From Macrophomina tecta (lineage: Eukaryota; Ascomycota; Dothideomycetes; Botryosphaeriales; Botryosphaeriaceae), in contig JAKSGN010000043.1 in NCBI GenBank assembly GCA_024180945.1, positions 620,001 through 684,000 of the forward strand: a DNA stretch of 64,000 bases. The letters are read 5' to 3'. The translations under genes were made by a program, and so were the position numbers. This document shows positions 11,138 through 20,197 of the stretch, piece by piece; within the stretch, counting starts at the first letter, position 1, and each line of letters begins with the position of its first letter. The notes beneath the pieces are model-generated. The model did no database searches. It was given only the letters and a program-made list of their open reading frames with translations, and had not been told where the DNA came from.

Positions 11138-11583
11138 GTCAACTTTCTTCCGGCAGGAGCTGAAAAGACAGAGTCAGTGATTGCGCTATGGAAATGGCAA
11201 TAGGTCCCGATGCATGATGCAGGCAAAAAGAGAATAGTGACTCTGTATTTAATGCCTGCCAAGCCAATTGGGGACGCAGGCTGCACCACCCTGCACTCGA
11301 TTAGCCTGGTGTGCGGGGCTGGTGTGGGGTATCCCCGGCTGGATATTGCGGGGGGGTGACTAAGCAGGGGAATCCCGCCTGGAGCTGGGATGAAACACTT
11401 GCCTGGAGGCCATCGTAGCCGCTCGAGAATTACCCCTCATATCCCCTGAAGCTCAGAAAGCTTCCCATCAACGAAGCACGCTTGACAAGCACGCGCACGG
11501 GGATCCAGAAGAAAACTCGGCTGCTGAGTATATTTGGCAAGCCGAGTCCCATTGACTACCTGACCTCTGAAGGGCAATTCATC
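11138..11583. promoter_or_regulatory. Divergent FAD-monooxygenase / P450-2 promoter region
   Basis: A 446-base region between two start codons. It holds the densest set of the recurring motif: TGCGGGGC (11312-11319), then GTGGGGTATCCCC (a near-palindrome starting about 11324), then TGCGGGGG (11347-11354), all within about 45 bases. This is the best candidate for a bidirectional regulatory element in the cluster. Confidence 0.5.
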
Positions 11584-13309
11584 ATGCTTCGCCCGTCCGT
11601 ACTCGGTGACGCGCCCGGGGGCTTCTATGCCTGGCTGGCTGGCATCGTCATTGCGCCAGTACTTTTTGTCTTGCTTGCATACTTCTACTACGTTCCAAAC
11701 TCGATAAAGGTAAGTCCACTCTATGGTGTCGAAATTTCCAAACCAACTGACCAAGCAGGACTCACGGCGGCGCCACCTCCCGCCCGGACCAAAAGGTCTT
11801 CCTTTCATCGGCAATCTGTTGGATTTGGCCGAATCAGATCTGGTGCGCTACAAGGTCTGCGAATGGCATCAAAAGTATGGAGAGATTTTCTACACCAAAA
11901 TCGGCGGAACGGATTACATCTGGCTGTCCTCTCCGAAGGCAGTCAAAGATCTCATGGACAAGCGCTCGTCCATCTACTCATCACGAGCACGTCTGCCTTT
12001 GGCGCAAGACGTTGCGAGCGCTGGCCGCCGCCAGCTATTTCTTCCTTACGGACAACTATGGAGGCAGATCCGGAAGTACAGCCATTCGCTTCTCAGCGCA
12101 ACTGCCACCATCAAATACCAGCCTATCCAAGACTACGAGTCCAAACAACTCATGAAAGAACTCCTCGAGTCACCCGAGGACTTCTACCAGATTAACCGCC
12201 GCTATGCCGCCTCAGTCATCATGTTGTCGACCTACGGCAAGCGCATTCCGTCCTGGGATGATCCGTTGATCAAGAAGGTTTTCACCGTCATTGACAATCT
12301 CACCGAAATGACGGCACCGGGAGCACACGCGGTTGATAGCTTTCCCTCACTCGCGTCTTGGCCGCAGTGGCTGCTTGGCAACTGGCGCACATTCGGACAG
12401 AAAGTTTTCGAGCATGACAGTAAGGTCTACCTCGACCTCTGGAATGCGCTGAAGGAGGAGGTTGACCAGGGCGTCGCGAGAGACTGTTACTGCAAGGACT
12501 TCTACTTGAACAACCCCGCAAAAAACGGCATCGACGACCTCTTCGCTGCTTACTCATGCGGAGGTCTGGTTGAGGCTGGTTCGGAGACTACTGCCACGAC
12601 CTTGAACAACTTCCTGCTCTGCATGACCCTGTTTCCGAAGGCCATGAGGATAGCGCAGGAGGAAATTGACCGCGTCGTGGGATGCGACAGGCTACCGCAG
12701 TGGGAGGATGAGAAAGACTTGCCGTACACGAGAGCTTTGATCAAGGAGGTGTTGCGGTGGCGTCCTGTCAACAAGTTTGGCATGACGCACGCAAGCTCGG
12801 AAGATGACTGGTATGAGGGCTTCTTCATCCCAAAAGGCTCCGTTGTCGTTTTGAACTGGTGGTGAGTCAAGCTTGATCGGCCGCTACTCTACTCCACTGA
12901 CTCTTTGCAAAGGGCAATCCACATGGACCCTTCGCTCCATAAGAACCCCGAAGAATTTGACCCCGCACGGTATTTGAACAAGCCACTGGGGGCGGCAGAT
13001 TACCTAAACTCTGCTGATCCATACGAGCGAGACCACTTTACCTACGGTGCGGGCCGGAGAGTTTGTCAAGGTGTACATCTTGCGGAACGCTCATTGTATA
13101 TCAACATCGTCCGGACATTGTGGGGATTTGATGTCTCCAAGAAGAGAGACAATAACGGGAAAGAGATTGAGCCTGATATGGGGATGGTGCGCGGGTTCTT
13201 GTCCGTGCCAAATCCTTTCGTGACGGAGATCAAGCCCAGATCAGCCAAGCACGTAGAAGTGATTCGGGAATCGTTCAGAGCTGCAGAAGAAGAAGGTCTA
13301 CACTATTGA
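11584..13309 (+). CDS. Cytochrome P450 monooxygenase (cluster P450-2)
   Basis: Three exons (11584-11709, 11759-12861, 12913-13309; introns 49 and 51 nt) encode 541 aa. A membrane anchor covers about residues 13-36, then LPPGPKGLPFIGN, the I-helix GLVEAGSETTATT, KEVLRWRP (ExxR) and FTYGAGRRVCQG with the haem Cys near 461. The last intron splits a Trp codon in VLNWW. Sequence is parallel to P450-1 along the whole length, yet no intron position is shared, so the duplication is not recent. It is an ER-membrane oxidase; two sequential hydroxylations or oxidations by the pair are plausible but not shown. Confidence 0.9.
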
Positions 13310-13380
13310 CGGAAAAGAACAAATTGAATTATATGTTTCGAGTTCATATTGCAGGCTGTTCAATGCCGAATAGATAGTTG

Positions 13381-14272
13381 TCAAATACCATTTTTAGCAG
13401 AGGGTACGGTTTCGTAAGCCTCTGCCCAAAATGTTTCGCCCATGGCCGCAAGAGCCTTTTGGCTCTCATTCGGATATTCGATCTGCTTGCGGAAGAACAG
13501 GTCTCCGATGCTGAGCTCCACCGTTTGACCAGTCATAGTGTCGTCCCCTAAGAATGTGTCGAAAGCCTTCAACACAGTCGTCATTGGGGTGATGTGTTCC
13601 TTAGGGAATTTTGCCAGCATATGTGGAGGACAAAGGTTGGTTGGAACGAAGGCCGGACAAATGCAGTTGACGGTGATGTTCTCCTTGAGAAAAACTGGGC
13701 CACAAGATCTGGTTAATCCGACAAGGCCATGCTTTGCAGCACAATATTGCGGGTTGGTATCCATAGGGCTGCGCTGATCAGTGACATGTTCGCGGCTCTG
13801 GAGGGTCGACTTACTAGAACCCAGCGGCAGAAGAGGTGATCACTATCTTTCCTTTGGGATTCGGACTCTTTCTGGCGTAATGCTTGAACAGCCACACTCC
13901 TTGGAAGACGGCCAGAAGATCAACCTCGACCGTCTTGAGGTTGAGCGGGCTTGGAATCCCGTTTTCATCCAGTGCTTCATCTGCCTCGTACAAACTTTGC
14001 CGGTCATCGATTCCCGCATTGGCAGCAAGGAAATCAAGACGGCCTCCTCCCCATGCGAATGCTGCTTGGAATAGGGCGGCTTGCTCGGCATATTTTGATA
14101 CGTCTGCTCGGTGAAACATCGCATCATCACCAAGCTCAAAGGCAATTTTTTCCCCTTCTTTAGCGTTGACATCCGCCATAACGACACGGTAGCCCTTCAA
14201 GAGGAGATGCTTGGAGACTGCGAGGCCAATGCCTGAGGCGGCACCGGTAACGATTGCAACGGGTTTCGACAT
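13381..14272 (-). CDS. Short-chain dehydrogenase/reductase (15-PGDH-like)
   Basis: Two exons (13815-14272 and 13381-13768, 46-nt intron) encode 281 aa. TGAASGIG at residues 9-16 is the classical cofactor loop, with VVMADVN ending strand 2 in Asp, which favours NAD over NADP. AANAGI replaces the usual NNAG, ITSSAAG supplies the catalytic Ser, and the exon junction restores YCAAK (161-165) with catalytic Tyr and Lys. Upstream it has TGCGGGGT at 14364-14371 and again at 14473-14480. It most likely oxidises a secondary alcohol produced by the cluster monooxygenases (inference). Confidence 0.88.
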
Positions 14273-15299
14273 GGTTCTTCAAGATTGCTTGCAGTGATCG
14301 CGTATGGTTGTTCGTTACTATCTGCCTCTACATGCCGAGCGTAACTTCTTCAACCCAGGAGAATGCGGGGTTGTAATGCGTCCCAGTAGCAACGGATAGA
14401 GCCGCGACATCACGTCGACTTTTTTTTGCCTCCGAAGCTGTCTGTGCATGCCCCCTCTCCCCTCCCCCTCCATGCGGGGTAGACAGGCTCACCGTTTCCG
14501 CTTCCCCCAAATGCAAACCCGCCGCCAAACCGCGCCCCGGTACCCAGGATGCAAGTGACCAAGGGACAGATAATTCTTTTCTTTATCTCATCTTTAGGAC
14601 TTATCCTCGCCTAAACTTGCTCGACCACAGCGTGCGAACATGAGTCAGTTGCGTTCAAGTTCCTTCAATAGTGCCCTCCGGGACGTCGTCCATTACGTTG
14701 AGTACCTTCATCTTCCTCATTGTATATAGCGGCAGCGATCGACTGGCTTCACGGTTAGCAGCCACACTGTTCTTAGCGATAGAAACGGAAGGAAAGAGAT
14801 GCATGCTTTTCGACCATGACGGTGTACCTGGCGAATAAACATTATTGATTGGAATTATCGGCCGATTAATTCAGCAAGACTTCTGAAAAGTGTCACCATC
14901 TTTTCTACTCTGAGTGCGAGACTGCAGACTGTGAAAGGAAGTCGTGGTGCCCTAATTTTCTTCAATTGGCCACCATTACACCTCCCCCTCTTCGTAATAA
15001 GCTGCGCGGTGATCTGCTGGATGGCGCGGGTTGAGATGTTACATCAACGGCTTAACAGCAGCAATGGTCTCGCTTATTCGGTCATGGTCTCGAAAATAAT
15101 ACAGATCAACCACAGAGGAGGACATGTCCTTTCCGAATCAGCTCATGGTTGCGTCAAGCCCCAAAAGGCTGAGACCTTCGACCGCAGCGCCCACGGGATA
15201 AAAGTCGCAGCATCCGTTCAAGTGCTCTCCCCGCAACCGCTGCCACGTCGTCAACCTAGCCACCGCAGCTTCAACCCTAAGCTTCGCCAACCAGCTACC
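14273..15299. promoter_or_regulatory. SDR upstream region and unannotated DNA
   Basis: The first 260 bases hold two TGCGGGGT copies (14364-14371 and 14473-14480) upstream of the minus-strand SDR. The rest, to about 15299, contains only short open frames with no recognisable product, and mixed base composition. Confidence 0.4.
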
Positions 15300-16000
15300 T
15301 TCAGGGCAGAGATTCAGTTGTCACTGGGTCATAATAGGGGTTTGGGGGAGAAACATGCGGGCAGCTAATACTGGAAGGTGCCTTGCTCGTATGCGCAGAC
15401 CTGCAGCCGACCGGCCTCGATGAAAAGCTGGTCCAGACAATAGTGCAGGAGCTTGGTGGAAGGTAAGACATTAGAAGCTTGAATTCGGACTACACGCTAA
15501 TCAGATGACAGCATTATGAACAACGCTTGTATCTACACTGAAGCAGCGAACCCGGCACCGATTGATGAAAGCAGCGAGAAGAGCTTCAACCATCATCTGC
15601 AAATCAACACGAAAGGCGCCCAGCACGGGTGCAAATACGCATCACAGCAGATGAAAGAGTACGAGCTGGAAAAGTGCGGCATGCGAGGGTGGATTTTGAA
15701 CGTCGCCTCCATTGGCGCATTGATTGGTATTCCTGGCATTCGTATGCCTGCCACTGGCATGTGGGATCGAAACTGATCCTCGACAGTCAACTACAGCAGA
15801 TCCAAGGGTGCCATCATCTCGCTCGCAAAGACTGTTGGCGCCGAGGGAGGCCAATTCGGTATAACTTGCAATGCGATCTGTCCTGGATGTGACTGCTCTC
15901 TCGTATCCCTTAACCCAGCGAACTGATCCCAGCCAATCAGAACTCCCGCACGCTGTACTCGCCCAACGAGAAAGCCTTCACGCAATGTTTCGCTAAGGGC
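15300..16000 (+). pseudogene. Decayed SDR gene
   Basis: Segments of a classical SDR are readable in order: VVTGS, then two adjacent stop codons (TAA 15332-15334, TAG 15335-15337), then GFGGETC, LILEGALLVCADLQP, NNACIYTEA, INTKGAQHGCKYASQQM, GWILNVASIGALIGIP, and SRSKGAIISLAKTV with GITCNAICPG. Splice signals survive: gtaagac with an acag acceptor around 15462-15511, and gtatgc with gacag around 15740-15785 that restores YSRSK. The stops fall inside the TGxxxGxG cofactor loop. About 30 residues normally found before NNAG are also missing, and the 3' part after CPG degenerates. Both point to a dead gene rather than a misread intron. It is not a close copy of the neighbouring SDR. Confidence 0.75.
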
Positions 16001-16311
16001 TTCCAGCTTCATACGACAAAGTGCCCGATGATGCTCTGGAACGAGCATACAGAAATCTTGGCCACGACGCAGTCACCGCCCTGCACCCTTTTAAGCTGTT
16101 TGGTACAGTGCAAGATAAGGCTTGTTCGGTGCTTTACAGGGCTTCGGACGACACTCCAGTGTTCCGACGGAAAAATACACCTCTGTGGTAGCGGTCGGCT
16201 AAATCCGTGCACGGCCCCCCCTAAATGTCAAAAATTTTCCCAGTCTCACAAACCGTGATACCGACCACCATTCTGCTCCTGTACCACGCATTACACGAAA
16301 GCAAAAATAAA

Positions 16312-16443
16312 TGCGTCGGCCGGGAATCGAACCCGGGGCTCATCGAAACTACAGTTGACGCTCGAGATGGCTCCTAAGAGGAGCTGTCCAGTTATATCAA
16401 CTTGTCTTGGCAACGATGAATTTTACCACTAAACCACCAACGC
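16312..16443 (-). tRNA. tRNA-Gly (GCC) with a 61-nt intron
   Basis: Read on the minus strand, GCGTTGG at the 5' end pairs with CCGACGC before discriminator A. TGGTTTAGTGG is the A box and GGTTCGATTCC the B box. The anticodon stem CATCG/CGATG encloses GCC, with an insertion after the base 3' of the anticodon. Removing about 61 nt leaves a normal 71-nt tRNA. The intron contains a perfect 5-bp hairpin (GCTCC, 5-nt loop, GGAGC). Long tRNA introns are known in filamentous fungi. A pseudogene is unlikely because every stem is intact. Confidence 0.85.
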
Positions 16444-17032
16444 GTTGCTCCGGATTTGTGACGGTGATTGCACTGATTAAGTATATATTTTAATATTGAG
16501 AAGAAAACAACCAGCAGCTAGGCATGACCTGGACCAGAGCCGTTAAACTAGTATTTTACTATAGTCTGTTTTCCTCTTTTATATTAATTTGCGATAATAT
16601 TCCAACGTCAGTCTTAATAAAAGAACAATAAAAACAAAAATAGAATAATATAACAGATAAAATAGCGCATCTAGAGTTTCGCCCCTAAACCCTATTAATC
16701 CTGTTACCTTATACCTTTAACGTTCTCGTATTTACAGCTTATAAACATTCTTAATATCTTTATTCATGTGCTCTAAAGAAGTACGTAGTATCTTAGGGCT
16801 CCCTTTTCTATAGTCTATCAGCTTTTCTTCGCGAAATTCTGCATATAGCCTAGAAGAGCGGGTGACCTGGGATAGTTTTAATTTATTTCTACAAAGTCTC
16901 ACACATGCTTTAAAGGCCTGTCACCGTAGAATCCTTAAGGAAATCGTTAGTCCCCAAGATAAGCAGGGTTAAGGGTATCTGGTTCGTTTATTTATATCTG
17001 CAAGCATCTGCTCTCTACGTAAAAACATTTGT
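16444..17032. other. AT-rich relic, host of the hAT insertion
   Basis: This is strongly AT-rich compared with the surrounding GC-balanced DNA, full of TTAA, TATA and AATA runs, with no open frame of interest. Such islands in Pezizomycotina are usually old mobile elements degraded by repeat-induced point mutation. No terminal repeat or protein remnant can be recognised, so the origin is inferred from composition alone. The hAT element at 17041 is inserted at its right side. Confidence 0.5.
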
Positions 17033-17040
17033 CCCATCTC
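17033..17040. repeat. hAT target-site duplication, left copy
   Basis: The 8 bases CCCATCTC lie immediately outside the left terminal inverted repeat and are repeated exactly at 19766-19773. Eight-base duplications are the hallmark of hAT insertion. Confidence 0.9.
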
Positions 17041-17090
17041 CAGACATCCCAGTAATAAATATATATTTATTATTAAGGGCATATTTATTG

Positions 17091-17140
17091 TTAAGCTTTT
17101 CCATAAGGATAATAATATAGACGCTGCCAATAAATATATA
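17091..17140 (+). repeat. hAT left subterminal repeat
   Basis: A segment beginning TTAAGCTT and containing GATAATAATAT and CTGCCAAT. It matches, in direct orientation with one gap and a handful of substitutions, the segment at 19673-19721 near the right end. Such subterminal repeats commonly bind transposase in hAT elements. Confidence 0.7.
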
Positions 17141-17369
17141 TTGTTAACTATTAATAATATAGGCCCACTATTTTCCAGCGCCAATTCCCCCAGAGTGTTT
17201 CAGATTAAATTGCAGTCTTGTACGCATATTACTGCTTATCAGGCCTCTAGATAGGAGGTGAACTCCAATGTTTGTAACTCCTAGCAACCGAAACTGCTGC
17301 CTCGCCATACCCGTCACGTTGCAAGTACGCAGTTCGTAATACATCAGCGACATATCTCTACACACGACA

Positions 17370-19663
17370 ATGGACGTCAACATATCCTCACTGCCCCAAT
17401 CCAATGCCCCGTCAAGTTCTTCCTCCGTGGTACCCTCTGACAGTGCCTCACAAGTTGCCAGCACACTGTCAGAACCCGAGGCATCGTCAGCTCAGCATAC
17501 GGTCAAGAGACGGAAACTGAGAGCCACATCAACATGGGATCACTTTCGAGAAGCTCAAGGCGACGAGCCACGTACTATGAGCGGGAAATTACTTCACTAC
17601 TGCACGCGTTGTCGCAATCCATCCTGGTCAACCCACATATCTGGCAACGCCCGCTATCATCTCGAGAAGGCTCATCACATACTTGTTCGAGAGGATTCAA
17701 AATCTCAAAACAGGCGCCAACTAGCCATCGAAAATGCCTTCGCAAGAACAACCGGCAAGCGGCTGCAGCAAGTCAGGGAGAATGAGATGAACACTCTACG
17801 GAGTGTAATCAATGTCGATGCCTTTCGAGAGGCACAGATGTTGCTATCCGCACATAAACATTTACCGCTCAACTTCGTAACCTGGCCGGAATACCAGGCA
17901 CTTCTGGCCGCGATAAACCCTGCCGTTGAAGAGTTCCTAACTGATTCCGGTAGCACAGTTGCGGCGGACTTGGATAGGGCCTACGATGCGCATCAACAAT
18001 CCGTAAAGGAATGGCTAGAACGTGCCCGGAGCCTCGTACACATTGCTATGGACGTATGGTCTTCTCCTCAGCGGAAGGCCTATATCGCTGTTCACGCCCA
18101 ATGGGTTGACGAGGCCTACAAACCTCGGAAAGCATTGCTAGGGCTACCAAACCTCCGCCGCTCTCACGCCGGCACGGCTATGGCACCTCACTTGATGACG
18201 ATTATCCGACAGTACCACTTAGCGCCCCGAATCGGCTACTTCACTGGGGACAATGACGCAAAGAATGACACCTGTCTCCGCCAACTTGCTGTTGAGCTGT
18301 CGCAAGAGTACGGCCTTACACTTGACCCAGTGTCCTCTCGAACGCGGTGTGCCGGCCACATCATTAACTTGTCCCTTCAAGCCTTTCTCTTTGCAACTAG
18401 TGAGGACGCTCTGCAGGCCGCAATTGCGCAGGCGCAACACGAGGTAAATGATGTAACAGTTGCGGACGCGTTACACGACCAAATTCAGTCGAACACTTGT
18501 CACAAGAGTCACGACAGGCGCAAGAAACGCCATGACACTGCCGGCTGGCGGAGCATCGGCCCAATGGGTAAACTCCACAACATTGCGGTGTTCATCCGTA
18601 ATTCCACAGTGCGCAACGATGCATGGGATGACATTGCAGAAAAGGCGCTTGGAATTGACAATATCACCCGTTGGAACTCATGGTTCAAGTTGCTTGATGC
18701 GGCTATCAGCCAAGAGGGTCCATTGTCAATATTCCTCAACCAATACCACAACGAGCTGGAAGACGACATCCTCACACATGATGATTGGCAAGTACTCAAA
18801 ATGACTCACGAGTTCTTGCAGCCGTTTTACCAAGCGACCTTGGAGCAGCAAATGGAGTGGGCATCAATAGATCAGGTGCTAGAGAATATGGATATTCTTT
18901 TCATGCAGTTTGAGAATGCCAAGGTAAGCCATGGACGGCTCGATCGATTACCAGACCTGGACTGATGTTAAAGCAGGGCAAATACGCCAGCAACGCGCGT
19001 ATGGTTCATTCCATTCACATGGGTTGGTGGGTTCTCTCGAAGTATTATGAAGAGAGTGACAGAAACCCAATATATGCCACGGCATTATTGCTCCATCCAG
19101 AAAAGCGCCGGAGGTACCTTGACCGCCACTGGGCAGAGGAATGGAGGCAGACCGCTATTGCTGGTGCACGGCAGCATTGGGCGAAGTACAAGGACCGGCC
19201 ACTCCCGTCGGAGTCCGCGGCTCGGCTGAACGACGAACGACGGGAAGTAACACCGTACGAGCGTATCAAGCAGTCAATGAGTGTCTTGGATGAACCCGGA
19301 GATGAGGATGAATTCGAAAAATTCGTCAATTCTCCGCCAAGACCTATGACGACCAAAACACCGCTTGAATGGTGGTGTCGAGAAGAACAGAGGATTGAGT
19401 ATCCACGTTTACACCAATTGGCCATTGACATACTAAGTGTGCCGGCGATGTCCGACGATCCGGAACGGGTATTCTCTTGCGCAAGGCGGACAATTTCTTG
19501 GGACAGGGCACGGCTCTCGCCTGATACTATCGAGAAGCTTCAATGCCTGAGCAACTGGGTGAAGAATGACTTGGTCCGCAAAGTCTACGTGGCAGTAGAT
19601 GGTAAGGTCATGGATATTGCTGGCGGCAACGACGACATGCATGGCGCTTCAGTTTTATATTAA
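17370..19663 (+). CDS. hAT transposase
   Basis: Two exons (17370-18923 and 18977-19663) joined across a 53-nt intron (gtaagc...agcag) encode 746 aa with no stop or frameshift. Residues about 50-100 form a BED-type zinc finger: W in STWDHF, then CTRC, then HLEKAH. The middle carries an RNase H-like core, including HIAMDVWSS and TGDNDAKNDTC. The C-terminus has the hAT dimerisation block, IDILSVPAMSDDPERVFSCA with RARLSPDTIEKLQC. The enzyme cuts and pastes the element by recognising its inverted and subterminal repeats. Base composition is GC-balanced, unlike the AT-rich flanks, with no sign of RIP mutation. Confidence 0.93.
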
Positions 19664-19672
19664 TAATTATTG

Positions 19673-19721
19673 ATAAGCTTAGCAATCGATAATAATATTA
19701 GGATCTGCCAATGAATACATA
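19673..19721 (+). repeat. hAT right subterminal repeat
   Basis: A segment beginning ATAAGCTT and containing GATAATAATAT and CTGCCAAT. It is the direct-orientation partner of 17091-17140 and lies about 45 bases inside the right inverted repeat. Confidence 0.7.
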
Positions 19722-19765
19722 AGAATATGTCAATATTATGTATTTATTTATTATTGGGATGTCTG

Positions 19766-19773
19766 CCCATCTC
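19766..19773. repeat. hAT target-site duplication, right copy
   Basis: CCCATCTC directly follows the right inverted repeat end and is identical to the left copy at 17033-17040. Confidence 0.9.
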
Positions 19774-19810
19774 TACCAATGCATACATGAGAACCGCACA
19801 TCGTACCCGT

Positions 19811-20197
19811 TTAGTCAATCTCGACAGCACCAGGGGTCTTGCAGGCGGTCAATATTTCGAGAACATCTTGTAACTGTCAGCTTTGCGTCGAAGAATGGAG
19901 AGGGGGAAAAAGGCTCCGCATACCGTTTTCCGGGGCGTCGTCAACATCGTCGAAATCGGTGCCACCGTTGGCAGCCACGCAGTCGGAGCAAGTGGTGAGC
20001 TGAACAACAGCGTCGATGGCATTGCAGACGCAGGCATACTCGGCAGCGTCATTCTCGTCGTTGGCGAGGTCGCAGCCCTGAGTGAGCTCGACAACGGGCT
20101 GGCACTGGGTCTTGCAAGCGGCCGGGATATCGTTGGCATCGATAGCAGTGCCGACGGCGGCAAGGGCAAAGAAGAGGGCGATGAGCTTGTTCTGCAT
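19811..20197 (-). CDS. Small secreted eight-cysteine protein
   Basis: Two exons (19924-20197 and 19811-19866, 57-nt intron) encode 109 aa. Residues 1-18 (MQNKLIALFFALAAVGTA) are a signal peptide. The mature part is acidic and holds eight Cys in the order CxxxC, then C, then CxC, then CxxC, with the last Cys supplied by exon 2 (TACKTPGA). The pattern is loosely CFEM-like but lacks a clear CFEM consensus and has no GPI tail. It is not a hydrophobin, as there are no adjacent Cys pairs. Function is unknown. Small secreted Cys-rich proteins often act at the cell surface or as effectors. The gene ends only 38 bases from the hAT duplication. Confidence 0.75.

Larger units (their letters stand above)
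17041..19765 (+). mobile_element. Complete hAT-superfamily DNA transposon
   Basis: A 2725-bp element bounded by inverted repeats: the left end starts CAGACATCCC at 17041 and the right end finishes GGGATGTCTG at 19765. The inverted match extends about 21 bases with one mismatch (position 12). It is flanked by the 8-bp duplication CCCATCTC. Internally it has AT-rich subterminal zones containing a 50-bp direct repeat pair and one transposase gene with a BED finger and hAT dimerisation domain. Exact duplication, matched ends and open reading frames argue for a fairly recent insertion, potentially still autonomous. Confidence 0.93.

Noticed and set aside
17168..17464. Minus-strand open frame at the 5' end of the transposase
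   Set aside because: Antisense to the transposase start; no motif. The left part of the element is non-coding.
19666..19740. AT-rich tail as a separate MITE
   Set aside because: It lies inside the right end of the hAT element, bounded by its inverted repeat and target duplication.
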